Assembly (NCBI GenBank): GCA_025642065.1
Contig: JAODUP010000350.1
Coordinates: 62,001-126,000, forward strand
Direction of reading: 5' to 3'
Origin: Paralvinella palmiformis
Lineage: Eukaryota; Annelida; Polychaeta; Terebellida; Alvinellidae
DNA length: 64,000 bases
Both the position numbers and the translations under genes were made by a program. The notes beneath the pieces are model-generated. The model was not told the DNA's origin. It ran no database searches and was given only the letters and a program-made list of their open reading frames with translations. Shown here one piece after another: positions 34,030-45,843 of this stretch; position 1 is the stretch's first letter, and every line of letters starts with the position of its first letter.

Positions 34030-35130
34030 GATTTTTGAAGGACTAGTGGACTAATTGACTACCTGATTGAATGGATGACAGATTAACTAACTAACTGGCT
34101 GGCTGACTAATTGACTCAATAACAAATTGACTGACTGACTGACTGAAGTATTGACTAACAAACTTACTTACTGGATAATTGACTAACGAACACGCTGACT
34201 GACCGACTGGGCAATTGACTAACATACTAAATGGCTGACTGAATAACCGAGAGACTGACTGTATAATTGACTAACTGATTGAGTAACCTGCTAATTGACT
34301 ACCAAACTACTGGCTGGCTAACTGATTATCTGACTGACAGACTGACTGGCTAATTGATTAACTGACAGACTGAATGGCTAATTGACTACTGACTGATTGA
34401 CTGGATTGTTGACTGACTGACTGACTGAATGGCCAATTGACTAACACACTGAATGAATAGCTAATTGACTAACTGGGAGATGGACCGGATAATTGACTAA
34501 CTAGCTGACTAACTGCCTAGGGGACTATCTGACTGATTGACTGGTTGATAAACTGATAAATTAACTAGCTTTTTAACTAACTGACAAACAGAGATTAACG
34601 GATTGTCTGGTTATCTAATTGACTGATTGGTTAATTGACTAACTGATCAACTGGTTAATTGACTAACTGATCAACTGGTTAATTGACTGACTGACTAACT
34701 AAAGAACTAGATAACTAGCTAACTGACAGACTGGTTGACAGTTTTTTTCTGACTGAATAGTTGAGTGACTGTCCTACTGATTGACTGATTCAATCTCTGA
34801 ACGACTGACTGGCTAATCGACTATATAATTGTCTGACTACTTTATTGACTAAATGATAGACTGACTGATTGACTAATTGACTGTCTGACTGGCTGGCTAA
34901 CTGATTAAGTGACATATGTCGTGGCTAACTGATCAACTGCTTAACTGACTGACTGGCTGACTGCTTAACTGACTGGCTAATTGACAAACTTACATAATAA
35001 ATGCCTGTTTAAATGCCGTTTGACTGGTTGACTGGTTATTTAACTAACTGACAGATTGGCTGATTGACTGACTGACTGAGTGACTAACTGAGTACCTGAA
35101 TGACTAACTTACTGACTGGCTAAATAAGCT
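34030..35130. repeat. degenerate GACT-rich tandem tract, about 1.1 kb
   Basis: Long irregular array of GACT, AACT, TTGACT and CTGACTG units. The counterpart in the right arm is the AGTC-rich tract 50540-51415. Confidence 0.9.
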
Positions 35131-35480
35131 CTACATTATTATAATCACTAAGTTAGAGATTAATGTTCATAGGTAAACATTCCTTCAACTAAATATACAA
35201 CCCTTGTGTACCTCACATCATTTCCTAAAACTTGATTAATGTCTTAAGGCAAATATCTATTCGTTGTTCAGTTAAATGAATGTAACGCTCAATCTGTTAT
35301 TTACAGTCAAATGTCTATATTTACAGGGTATGCGCAGTGAGCGTCTCTGGATCCGGATTCAATAATACCGACGAATCAGACGGATACTGGATTGTAATAG
35401 GAATAGTTTATGATATTTTCTGATAGTTCGTAGCGTAACGTAATAAGACGTGGCATGAACAAAGGATATTCATTAAGCCA

Positions 35481-35484
<4 letters not shown>

Positions 35485-35532
<48 letters not shown>
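35485..35532. repeat. AT microsatellite
   Basis: Pure AT tract, left arm only. Confidence 0.95.
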
Positions 35533-35537
<5 letters not shown>

Positions 35538-36248
35538 TTAATTTTACAATTCATATAACAGTGTTGATCAATTGCTCTATGAAGCGTGATATTAGCTTCA
35601 CAAAGATGGTGAGAATCTTCGATATTATTGTGTTTGGCAATTTATTTATCTTTCTATAAATGATACCGTTATATTGACACAATGTCTTGTAGATTGTTCT
35701 CATTCAATTGGAAAGAATGATAATCTCTGAAACCAATCAAACAATTAATTTATGTTAACCGTAAACTATGTAAATAAACAATAATGTCGGACGTTTCAGT
35801 AATTTCGGGACAAAAACTATTCAGAGAAAAAAGAAACCGAGTCATTTAATGAATTTAATCATTCACCAACAAGTTTTAATTAATTAATTAACTCAGATTT
35901 GAGAGATAACCATTTCTACCAAAAAGATTACCTGCTGATTGATGAAATTTGGATTAAAGGGAACTAAGTTCTGGCGGTTTAGCAATTTATGTAATGATAT
36001 CACTGTGTGATTCACAACTGAACAATTGATTGAAATAAACACAAACAATAACAATAGAAGAACAACTAATTAATTATCTATTAATAATTAATGAAATTGT
36101 ACCATTCGGGATCAGACAATGACGGACGGAGATAGTGCATGCTATCTTCTGGCAGATAATTTGCTTTTAGTGGAAAAAAACCCTATCATTAATTGGACAT
36201 TTATTGGCGGCTTTTGGCTATGGCCTGGAACACCTATCTATTACCAGA

Positions 36249-36262
36249 ATGTGTGTGTATGT

Positions 36263-36299
<37 letters not shown>

Positions 36300-36345
36300 A
36301 GTGTGTGTGAGTCGGTGTGTGTATCTGTGTTATATTCTCTATTAT
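36249..36345. repeat. GT microsatellite, left arm
   Basis: GT tract with CAGT/GAGT interruptions. The mirrored position in the right arm holds CA-AT-CA tracts at 49329-49490. Confidence 0.95.
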
Positions 36346-36852
36346 ATTCCACTCACACACTTATCTGATGAGAACATCATTTATATCCAGAAATCTCTCG
36401 TTCTCTGTCGATATCAGTCATGTTAGTTATCTGATAAAGAACTGAACGATGTGTTATCAACCATTTATCACCAGATTGATTCTTTCTATAAACATCGTTT
36501 GTTACAGACATCATAGAAGGTGTCAGCAATGATACATACATACATATAACAAAACGGAGACACAAGGCATTAATCAGCAAAATGTCATGATATAATTTCA
36601 TATACCAATATACTTATATATGTATAAGATCATGATTGGATGTTAATTTCATAATTATTGTCCATCACTTTTCATCTTCATTCTAAATCACGATCATTTA
36701 TTTTTTATTCCCTCTTTTCATCCTTCATTTTTTGTTTTGTTTTAGCTTATTACTTTTTGTCCAATCGATATTTATATTCAGAGTTCCTATTTTAATCCAC
36801 ACACCCATATACAAAAGGATGCACATACACGTACCCCTCTCACTCTCTCTCT

Positions 36853-36857
<5 letters not shown>

Positions 36858-36926
<69 letters not shown>
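36858..36926. repeat. CT then AT microsatellite
   Basis: CT (36858-36890) and AT (36891-36926) tracts. Confidence 0.95.
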
Positions 36927-36928
<2 letters not shown>

Positions 36929-37287
36929 CACGATCAATTTGGGAGTATCCCGACGCTAGTGTGATACATATGTTTCACTTTATCATGGCATAAAACATAT
37001 ATGAACTATCTTATTTAATTTAATTTGGATATTATAATTTAGATACTTAAATATTTAGTTATGCTTTTACATCATTTTTACGACGATACGTAAAATTATA
37101 TACGTATGGTGAGAAAGTTAATTGATTGCACTTTAACTTCTAAAGATTTGTTTTAGATTTGCATCGTAAATGATATGATCACGAATTGATATTTAAGTCG
37201 CCTGTACGAGTATAAAGCACGACTTGCAATAGTGTTTGTAATGGTATCCGTAATTCAGAGAGTTCCTTGATTTGATCACATTGTTAT

Positions 37288-37288
37288 C

Positions 37289-37326
<38 letters not shown>

Positions 37327-37425
37327 TGCCGAAATGGCATTTTGTTACGTGGCTGGCAACCTTAAACGAGGGAGATGCATATAGTCTGTAATTTACAGCT
37401 TATCAGAACATTTAACACAAATTAC
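37288..37425 (-). mobile_element. SINE-C, 3' fragment
   Basis: In complement it has CATCTCCCTCGTTTAAGG, then TGCCATTTCGGCAATT and a TTA tail at 37288-37325. The head is missing. Confidence 0.75.
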
Positions 37426-38265
37426 TCTTCCCTAAAAGACCAACAAAACTATAAAAAAACACGCCGTCCAAACTCTTTCCCAGGTCGAGGCTGAGAGACC
37501 TAACAGGATTATGATACTAGACAAAATAGCAGATGTAACTGGGAAACACCTGTTTAACAATACCTTTACCACGTTAAATACCTCTGAGTAAAGTATCCAG
37601 AGAATAATTATTTACCAGCGGTTAGAGACATTTGATTTAAGGTGTAACATTCTGACAATATTTGAATAGGACGAAATTAACTGAGCCATAAACACCTTGT
37701 ACCACAATCAGTTAATTTATGACACACACACTGGCATAGGACATGTTTAAATTATGATGTGATCAATAACACTTTTTTGTTGTAGAAACAGTAATAGCCT
37801 TCTACCAATAATGAGCTATTGATATCCCCATGTAAAGACTTCTCCAATATCTGAGCCCCCCCCCCCCCATTATAAAGATGGAATTAATACTAAACTTTGA
37901 CATAGAATGGAATAAACGACAATAACTGAATATGTTTAAGCTATCAATATGTCTTTGGATATTACATAATAACCTCTCTCTTTAAATAGCATCAGGTAGA
38001 AAATTTGTGATACCTGGTACCTAAATGCATCAATATCAAGGCTATGCATCACAGCATATATATGTAATTCCCTCACCGGCGGCATTAATTCCCGATTTTT
38101 TGTTGTGCCTTAAGAATACATGAATTGGCGGTTACATTATCAGTACAAGATAATTCCTTTGAATTTTGCCAAACAGGTGCCCAACGTCGACAACCAAGAT
38201 TGAAGAAATAGTCTCTTTACAATTTAGTTGAACATGTTTTAACTTTGATAAGTCATTGTGCCAAT
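37426..38265. other. AT-rich, no gene seen
   Basis: A C run at 37857-37868. Nothing else recognised. Confidence 0.4.
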
Positions 38266-38269
38266 CCGC

Positions 38270-38430
38270 AACTACTCAACAACACCCAACCCAAACCCAC
38301 ACATCTCAACCTGAACCCAACCCGAACTTAAAATGATATTGAACCCGTGCCCAACACAACCCACAAGACTGTAACCCGTACCCAACACAACCCACAAGAC
38401 TATGACCCGTACCCAACACACGAATGAAGT
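38270..38430. repeat. minisatellite of CCCAACACAACCC type
   Basis: Imperfect units such as CCCGTACCCAACACAACCCA with CAAGACT between them, about 28-30 bases each and 3-4 units, with degenerate AACCC-rich flanks. Confidence 0.75.
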
Positions 38431-38501
38431 CCCAACTCGAAACATACAAAATTCCTGTTATTAAGATAATTTATTGAAAAGCGAGCTCAACTTTTCCATT
38501 G

Positions 38502-38711
38502 TCACTTATTCACAACATGTACAACATGCGTAAGGGTAGTTTGATTTTCAATAATCCGACACTTGTGACGTTCAAGTGCTGAAATCCCAATGCGACTTGA
38601 ATAGGCAAGTGTTTGATGACAAGATTTACATGCAGCAAAATCCAGAACAGGGCCATTACGATCTACCACATGTCCAAATTCTTTCCAAACATCAGACTTT
38701 CCTTTCTGCAA
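38502..38711 (-). pseudogene. BED-type zinc finger exon, hAT transposase N-terminus
   Basis: The minus frame from ATG (38711) encodes 69 aa. SDVWKEFGHVVDRNG is followed by AACKSCHQTLAYSS and then ALERHKC. The W..F start, the CxxC pair and the L..HxC pair form a BED finger of the type that opens hAT transposases. DNA-binding by such fingers is known for the family. No catalytic domain was found downstream on the minus strand, where the AACCC minisatellite follows. It may be a lone exon or a decayed element. Confidence 0.6.
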
Positions 38712-38959
38712 AACCTAATTTTATATTCTCCAGACTTCAAACTTGATGTAACCGAGGTAGTCGTAAGTTTGGCAGCAGCCAAGGTTATCAGTAGCAATAG
38801 TTGAAATAAAATAACGTCTAATCAAAACATAAGAGTACCTCCAATCAGTTAGAATACAGTAAATGTCTTCAATAAAACACAATATCTACTAATATCCAAT
38901 AGTAACAAATATCCCGCAGAATGTATCAGCAATAAAAGAAGGAACTGTGACTGATTTAG

Positions 38960-41095
38960 TTTTTCTCATATCTTATATAACAAGATATATGTTCCTTGAT
39001 AGCACTTCAACACAATGATTATGAGTACAGGTAAATATGTATAAGCAGTCAAACTACTTACTAATTAAGAGCCGTAACAACACAACACCTCTCTGTAAAG
39101 ACTGCCAGACACTAACCTACTGCTATTATAGCAGGTTCCTTTTGAACTGTTCGAACTGAAGATAGATAGTTAGTTGTATAAACACATACTGGACCAATTC
39201 TGTGACGGGTGCTCGTTTTCGAAATCTGAATGACTGCAATTCCTACAATAAGTCAACTACTTTGCTATTTGGCAACCTGATAGTCATTTTTATAATATCA
39301 ATTTCAGTACCAGGAATTTATTTTTGTGAGTGGGACCTACTACCTTAGGCCAGGATATTGAAAACCCCAACATTCTGAGTAATGCAATTAAAGTGAGTTG
39401 ACCCTGCAAAGAGGTTGCATAGTCCTTACAGATTAATAGAAAGTCATCCAGATATGCCACTAATTGGTAACCTCTATTTTCCCATTCACCCTTTAATAGC
39501 CTGAGACAACCTGTGAACTGCCGTTCTATTCCAGACATGATATTGTGATGGTTTTTACCTATTGATCTATAAACAGATTTTAGATCTTGGTTTAATTATG
39601 TGAAATACGTTCTGATCATGTACACTAACATTTATATCTGTGTAATGATTTTGTACAGACATCTCAGGTCAAATAGCGTGATGGATGTATCAGTTCAATA
39701 GAACCATCATATTTATCAATGGTGCCAGATAGCTACATATATCTGGTTTGATACTGACAGGAACATAACGATAATTACTGATTTCTGAGTGCAACAAAGT
39801 TTCCACCCTATTCTTATGTTTTGTGCCGAAAAAACTTAAATGGTTATTAATATCAGCAGGAATTTTAACAATCTCTGTGTCAGCAATATCGAACTATTAT
39901 GAACATCCTTTAATAAAAAGATTTGTCAACATCATCTGTAATTGATCTTATTCAATACTTCATTAAACATATAATATTTTTAGAATGAGGAGAGTATATA
40001 TGATATTGCGGGTGTTCTGACCTTGGATGATAAACTTTACATTTGTTGCATACACGTTGAGACTTGTAGTTTGTGCCATAGGTACATTTCCTAGCATCGT
40101 TTTATATATTACATGGATACTGTTTTTGGTATGATTTGACTTTTTTTTCCCAAATGACAAGTTGTTCTTTTCCCATTTGTCAGATTTAGTTACACTCTTT
40201 TTCTGTCTAGGTGTCAAGTGCACGTTTGCTACATGAGGCACATCACAGCCCATGGGAGGTTGTATGTGCTTGACTGTATTCCCAGTTATAGAACAATACT
40301 GAGGACCACACTTATCATTGAGTCACTGACCCTATCTATACATTCTAAGACAAATACTAGTGTACTAAACCAAAGTTACATTCCAGTAGCAATTTTGCAA
40401 TTATGCCGGAAATACATGCAGTCCATCGAATTTTGTATACCATTTCAAAATGTGGGTCTTTTTGGCCTTGTCTTAAATATTGTTTCCATTCCTTCACTTG
40501 ATACCAATCTCTGCTCATCAGTGTCACAACACAGAGGTGGAACAAAGTCCACTATTTCCAGATAAACCGAGGTATTATTGTCTGTTAAATATATTAATCG
40601 AATTAAGTTACATATATCATAATAGGCTTACTGGTAGCCGCTATATCCGACATAAACATGTTACTTAAATCAGCATGTGTACCCGCCGCTTGATTCTGTC
40701 GGGAACCTCATTTCTAACGCCGATGAGCTGTTGAAGTATGATGTCTAATGTGGACTCTCTCCTTCCCGATGCATGTGACTCGCGTGATATTACCCGGAGA
40801 GTTTTTGGTGCCACTGATGGTCACGGGTCCTGTGTTGATTTCACTCGTTATGATATACCCAGCCACAGTTTCCTGGGTACGACTACTCACGGCTACTCTT
40901 GTGTTACAATCTCTCCAACAAACGCCTCTGTGTCAGCTATTTAATTTTTAGCACTGGAATGTCATCTATTGTTAGTACATTTAAAGCATCTCTGTCTAAA
41001 AATCGTTGGTCGGCTAACAATTCCCTTATTGTGTTATTTATTCCATTTTCTGGCCAGAATTTCGCGAATGTTTGATCAGTTTCCTGGGATGCCAT
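38960..41095 (-). mobile_element. decayed DIRS-like retrotransposon
   Basis: Read on the minus strand in order. ATG 41095 opens 52 codons (MASQETDQTFAKFWPENG...) and, across a stop at 40937-40939, gives DALNVLTIDDIPVLKIK then LTQRRLLERL, a SAM-like motif. Around 40100-39970 comes a cysteine cluster (RKCTYGTNYK, VCNKCKVYHP) like a gag zinc knuckle. A frame at 39538-39290 has VAYLDDFLLICKDYA and GFSISWPKV, i.e. the catalytic YLDD of a reverse transcriptase. TIRLPNSKVVDL follows, as in the thumb. YLDDF-type RT with this order fits DIRS/Ngaro rather than Gypsy (YLDDI). No RNase H or tyrosine recombinase was found. Multiple stops and frame changes; not functional. Confidence 0.6.
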
Positions 41096-41256
41096 TTGTT
41101 GTGGACATATCTAATTCCGCAAACTGAATTTGAAATAATGTAGAGTATCAAAATAGATCGATATACTTCACTCTGTCTATGTTAAATGTAACTATATAAT
41201 GATACTGCACGTCAGGATCATTAATCTGAGTGGACTGGGCAAAAACCAACTAATAA

Positions 41257-41414
41257 GATGATGCTGATTGACGTTAAATGGACCGAGTGACCTTCAAAAG
41301 GTAATGAAGCGAAGTCAAAGATGAAACAACCTTCAGATATGCCCACGCTGATATTCGAACACAGGTGATAGTGATCTGTTATCCAACACACTACCGTTAG
41401 ACTACGGAGGCGCC
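41257..41414 (-). mobile_element. SINE-B, full length
   Basis: In complement: GGCGCCTCCGTAGTCTAACG head, CTGTGTTCGAATATCAG (B box), then the TTCATTACCTTTTGAAGGTC core. Confidence 0.8.
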
Positions 41415-42033
41415 CGAAACCAAGTAATAATATCATATAATGTTATAATGTTCCGGTTGACCTAATATAAATGTTAGTTAACATCATTATTAACATTATA
41501 ATGTTCAATTTTGGTGAATAATCAACTATTTATGCATTGACTAATTTGCTCAAACTTCGTAACTAAAAATCATGCCATTTCATACCCCAAAACCATACCA
41601 TTTCTTAATCAAAAGCTATACAAAGAGAGTTCATCTACTCATTTCTGTGATGTTATCTAGACGATTCAGATGAATGGCCTTTCTCGCAATTGACAGTTCG
41701 ATAGCTGCAATTGATCTCTTTACAAGTATAAGATACAAGGAAACAGCAATTAACTATTCACATCTGAAGCTTCAGCGGTTATTAGTTCTATTTCCAAGAT
41801 TTTAACAGGTACTAATTTCTACTGCAGAAATATTAGAAAGAAAGTATTATAACAAAGCCTCGTCTCTTACTTGGATAGAGAACACCCTGTGGATCTTCAT
41901 GTAGACATTTAATGGCCATGTTACTACATTATGTAGAAAAGCAGGTCGCCAATTTAATGCTGGCTGTGGGGCGTCTCGAAAATGTGCTAAGTGTTGATGA
42001 TAACAATATTCTACCTGAGTGCTTTCATAAGTC
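41415..42033. other. AT-rich, no gene seen
   Basis: No recognised feature. Confidence 0.4.
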
Positions 42034-42086
42034 GAGCCGTGATAGCACCGTTAGTTAGAGCGTAGGACTCGTAGCCGAATGGTCGA
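42034..42086 (+). mobile_element. SINE-A head fragment
   Basis: GAGCCGTGATAGCACCGTTA and GTAGCCGAATGGTCGAA match the tRNA-like 5' part of SINE-A. The body and tail are missing, an unusual 3' truncation for a SINE. Confidence 0.7.
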
Positions 42087-42118
42087 ATTACGGGAAACAG
42101 GTAATAAATCACTATTGT

Positions 42119-42435
42119 ATGTACACAGAATTAAGTTCAGTGGAAGTCTATAAGATTGTTAATATACTGGGACAAAAATATCTACATGAAATGTCTGTTA
42201 TTCATGATTCAGTCTACGATATGAGAAATTCGATGAATATTGTTATGCCAAAATTTAATACTGTTAATTATGGTAAAAACTCTATCTCTTATACTGGTGC
42301 AAAGTTATGGACTATCCTTATTAATTAAACCAAAAAGCTATTAATATAAACGTGTTTAGAAGATTTATTAGGTTATGGAATGGAACCACATGTTCTTGTT
42401 TTAACTGCATGCATTGCTCACTGCAAGGTATGTAA
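42119..42435 (+). mobile_element. LINE C-terminal fragment with CSCx2Cx2C end
   Basis: Frame 42119-42328 contains YDMRNSMNIVMPKFNTVNYG and SYTGAKLW, typical of the C-terminal region of a non-LTR reverse transcriptase protein. After a frame change, 42349-42435 reads FIRLWNGTTCSCFNCMHC and stops, the cysteine-rich terminus common in such elements. This is a different family from the 9.2 and 47.8 kb LINEs, which end without a cysteine cluster. Confidence 0.6.
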
Positions 42436-42814
42436 TTTACTTGTCACCTATGTTTTAAACACAAAATCTTTATCATATTTCATATAATCACCTGTTATTA
42501 TTGGCATCTAACATGTTCATCTGTCATCATCTTCCTTTATCATACACCATCATTTGGTCAATAGCTTTTAGCTAATTATTCTTATTGTACATGAACCGAA
42601 TCTGATCTTATCTACGGTTGTACGATCCAACAACGGCGTGGAATTCCACCAGGAATCCTGCATCATACACTGTCAACTCTAAGTACCATTGCGGAATAAA
42701 GTATTCATTGTTTAAATTTCACTTTGTTCAACTGATCTTGGAACAAGACAATCAACCGGAGCAGGTGAGAAACATATTAATATTACGAACGAATATGCAA
42801 ATAAAATAAAATGG
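42436..42814. other. probable LINE 3' flank, no gene
   Basis: AT-rich sequence after the LINE stop. No tail or target duplication resolved. Confidence 0.3.
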
Positions 42815-42925
42815 AGTGAAAGTGGCGCAGTGGTTAGAGTACTGCCCTGCAAACCTCCAGGTGGTCGGCTCGAATCCGACTTACCCGTGTCTAAGTGAGA
42901 ACCCCGATCAACATAAACTTCTCTC
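42815..42925 (+). mobile_element. SINE-E copy
   Basis: A box GTGGCGCAGTGGTTAGAG and B box GGCTCGAATCCGAC 40 bases apart, then CCCCGATCAACATAAACTTC. Related to the copy at 53905. A true tRNA is unlikely because the acceptor stem does not pair. Confidence 0.6.
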
Positions 42926-42940
42926 ATCACGAATGTCTCT

Positions 42941-43080
42941 TAGCATGATAGGCTAAATGGATCGAGTGACTACCAAAGACAATGAAACGATGTGGAAGAT
43001 GAAATAGTCTTCAGGCATACCCACGCCGAGATTAGAACTCGGGTGGTAAAGATATGTGGTCAACTGCGATACCGAAGTCA
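42941..43080 (-). mobile_element. SINE-B copy
   Basis: In complement: CCCGAGTTCTAATCTCGGCG (B box region) and the core TTCATTGTCTTTGGTAGTCA. Confidence 0.7.
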
Positions 43081-43266
43081 GCTTCTGACTAAAAACACAA
43101 CACACAAATTATAATACAAACATTCACAGACATTTCATACAATCACTCCTTCAAACAGTCTTATGAACTATCACGAACTCTAATTACAGATTTTGTCACA
43201 AACGAAAGTTAGTTTTTAAATGTTTCCTGGGATATTTTAAAATTTACCTTCTATCGGTATGATTAG

Positions 43267-43385
43267 GGCGTCTCGGTGATAGGTGGGCACAGACCGTTAA
43301 CATATAGGTGAAAATATTGATCGGGTTATTTTTTCAGTTTTCTTCAGCACTCTTTGAAATCGATCGGCCATTTATAGATAATGTA
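43267..43385 (+). mobile_element. degenerate SINE-B copy
   Basis: GGGCGTCTCGGTG head and ATCGATCGGCCATTTATAG align with the family start and end. The middle is heavily diverged. Confidence 0.4.
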
Positions 43386-43570
43386 TTTAGCCAGCTTTTG
43401 GCTATTGACAATACTATATACTGAACGTTGTATTTGTTGTCAATATTGTATACTATATGTTTGATCTGTTGACAATACTATACACTGCAAATCATTGTTG
43501 ACAATACCCTACATTGAAAAGTTGATCTGTTGACAATAATGTATACTGTACATACGATGTATTAACAATA
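43386..43570. repeat. imperfect GTTGACAATACTATAC minisatellite
   Basis: About six irregularly spaced copies of TTGACAATACTATACACTG-like units (some TTGTCAATATTGTATACT), 25-40 bases apart. Confidence 0.65.
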
Positions 43571-44149
43571 TTATTTACTATCGATTTATCAGATATTAGT
43601 TTCCGATAATTGGTGAAAATAACCTTATTTTCTTATGGGTATTGCCTGGTGTTTTGCAATGAATGGGATAATCTTTTTTTAGCAATTTCAGTCTTAGATT
43701 CCACTCTTTGTCAACTTCGTCAAACGTTTGCAACTTTGTGTCAATAGATACTGGTTTACGTTTGCTAGCTATTGCGATATTTGATTACTGATAGAAATTT
43801 GTCTCCATTTAAGCAGATTGTCAAACCAATTCAAAGTTCGCACAATACCTTTTGAAGTGACAGGTGTCAAAATCTACTCACCGTCTACTCGAACCCTAAT
43901 GTAACAATTAAAGTGCGTGTTTCTTTCGTCAAAACAATGCAATTAAATATGATTGTCATTTCCATGTTGGATATTATTGCCGTTACGATTGCAAGGGTCA
44001 CAACGGTCCTTGGACTCACTGAAAATTGAAATTTCAACAATTTTATTTCGTTATAACCAGCGCGATTTATATTGATTCAATGCTCCTGGGACCGAACAAT
44101 CACTTCGATAAGCACATTTCCATTGTATGAATTTCGTTATATCCAAGTT
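43571..44149. other. no feature assigned
   Basis: No convincing frame or repeat. May contain further decayed parts of the pseudogene that follows. Confidence 0.3.
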
Positions 44150-44330
44150 TCACCAGCTGTTGCCAATATCCTGAAGGGATGACATAACAGTGACAGTTAT
44201 GACCAGAACATCTGTGTCACTTGCTTTGATCATGACAACTCTGCTACCCACTTCTGTCGTATGTTTGCCATGTAAAAATAGCCGTGTCCACTTCCTAGTG
44301 GTTGTAGAAGGCCACTTCATCAAGACTAAT
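44150..44330 (-). pseudogene. fragment of the CXC-type multi-copy protein family, middle part
   Basis: On the minus strand one frame reads RKWTRLFLHGKHTTEVGSRV then VMIKASDTDVLVITV. This resembles the HEEADTRLLLHAKHA...VVISSEDTDVL block I remember from large invertebrate proteins that end in a CXC domain. The acidic EEAD is lost in this copy and the frame stops at 44150. The fragment is short, so assignment is tentative. Confidence 0.35.
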
Positions 44331-44699
44331 TGTTAGGTAGCGGGAGCTTCACTGTTGGTTTCGGTACCGACTATGTATGTGATCAACTCAGAAATCGCTA
44401 AGGGGTAAACACCCGTTTCCTGGAAGCTTTGGTGACAAGAAACATGCAAAAAGATACATGCATGTAAAATCAGTTTTTACATATCCAACATTATATGACT
44501 TGATGGTATCATAATTCAAATTGGATTACTCTAACTATTCTATAGTGTCAACCCCATTTCATAGGTAGGCAATGGCGACCATCTTGAAAAATCTTGATAT
44601 TTTAATCTGTTCTAAATAAGTACTCCCAAATGAATATTCTTGCCAATTTTAGCGTACGTATCATAAAGTGAACAATTAAGGAAAAATTTGCACTAATGC
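44331..44699. other. intergenic, no gene seen
   Basis: Nothing recognised. Confidence 0.4.
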
Positions 44700-44771
44700 A
44701 CATGCACATACATACGTACATACATACATTCACACACACAGATACACATACACACACACACACACACACAC
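44700..44771. repeat. CA/CATA microsatellite
   Basis: CATA-type units followed by a pure CA tract. Confidence 0.9.
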
Positions 44772-45617
44772 TTGGTTATTTCTTTAAATATTAGATTTTG
44801 TGTACAACATTTTTGCCAAATGAGTTAAATAATATATTAAAATAATAAATCTGTAATCATGACAATATTTGATTTACAATTTTGATATCACTATTACATC
44901 ATATTGACTGCCTTGCTTACTCGGAAAGATTGACGTCAGCAGGATGTGACCAATAAGTGGCAATATACATCAAATAATGAAAGAACCTCAAAGGCCTAAT
45001 ACTCTGACGGAGACGTGGTGAATATCGTGTAAATTCTATGATTATAATACTCCTTTTATCAGGTGTTCGTGTGTCCGACGACGTTTTGCCATATTAAATC
45101 TACCGTATATGGCACTTAGGTGTCTCTTATCTCTACTTGTCTTCCGGACAAACACAAATAGAAGGCTATCCTTTGAGGCGATTTTTTCTTATTATTGGAA
45201 GCTCTTCCTTATCTAAATGGACTTTCTAATAGACTGAACAAGACCGACAATTTATCGATACCCGGGTGAAAGGGACACCTTTCAGCTGGCAAAAGAGACT
45301 ACCATGCCACCTTTTCTTATACGTGAGAAGGGAGTCTGCATATAAATTGGCAATCGCCTTGGGTTTGGCCGAGTCTAGGTGTCCTCGAAGCTTCCGCTGT
45401 CAGATCATGAGCACCTTCGGCCATTGGATGTGGGTTTAGTCCACGAGGAAACCAAACGATGAACACTCCGAGCTATTTCCAGACAGTGTTGACCGAGGGT
45501 AGGAGACTGGGGTATGAACAGCGTTCACAATGGAAAGAGGACATGGTCAACGAATTGGATCAATGACTTGTCTTAAAATACAGTGCTCCTCAGATAGGAA
45601 GAAACTGATATTATAGT
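44772..45617. other. intergenic, no gene seen
   Basis: Slightly richer in GC near 45300-45560, but without an open frame or known motif. Confidence 0.4.
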
Positions 45618-45710
45618 AATAATAATAATATAATATGTGATATTTATATAGCGCCCTATTCAGCTAGAAGCTGCTCTAAGGCGCTTTACAATATTTACAA
45701 TACTATCTAG
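45618..45710 (-). mobile_element. SINE-A 3' tail fragment
   Basis: In complement: AAAGCGCCTTAGAGCAGCTT and GGCGCTATATAAATATC. Interrupted upstream by an AT tract. Confidence 0.75.
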
Positions 45711-45713
45711 ATA

Positions 45714-45719
<6 letters not shown>

Positions 45720-45775
<56 letters not shown>

Positions 45776-45843
45776 GGACACTCCATGTCTAATGTAGCGC
45801 GTTGGAATGTGTCGGTGTGTGTCTGTGCGTGCGTGCGTGCGTG
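45720..45843. repeat. AT tract and GCGT microsatellite
   Basis: AT (45720-45772), then a GTGTG/GCGT tract near 45809-45843. Confidence 0.9.

Larger units (their letters stand above)
31110..36600 (+). repeat. left arm of a large inverted duplication
   Basis: Blocks here match, in reverse complement and in mirrored order, the region 49140-53610. Matching block pairs: 31110-31380 with 53360-53610; 32380-32990 with 52490-52905 plus 53170-53345; 33700-34040 with 51430-51830; the GACT-rich tract 34040-35130 with the AGTC-rich tract 50540-51415; 36010-36240 with 49500-49745; 36370-36600 with 49140-49300. Unmatched stretches between blocks are arm-specific insertions or diverged sequence. No gene is recognisable in the arm. 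Confidence 0.85.

Noticed and set aside
40218..40668. Plus-strand frames of 60-115 codons
   Set aside because: They overlap the minus-strand DIRS-like element and show no motif of their own.
42815..42890. Possible genuine tRNA gene
   Set aside because: Boxes are good, but the acceptor and anticodon stems do not pair and the sequence continues into a SINE body.
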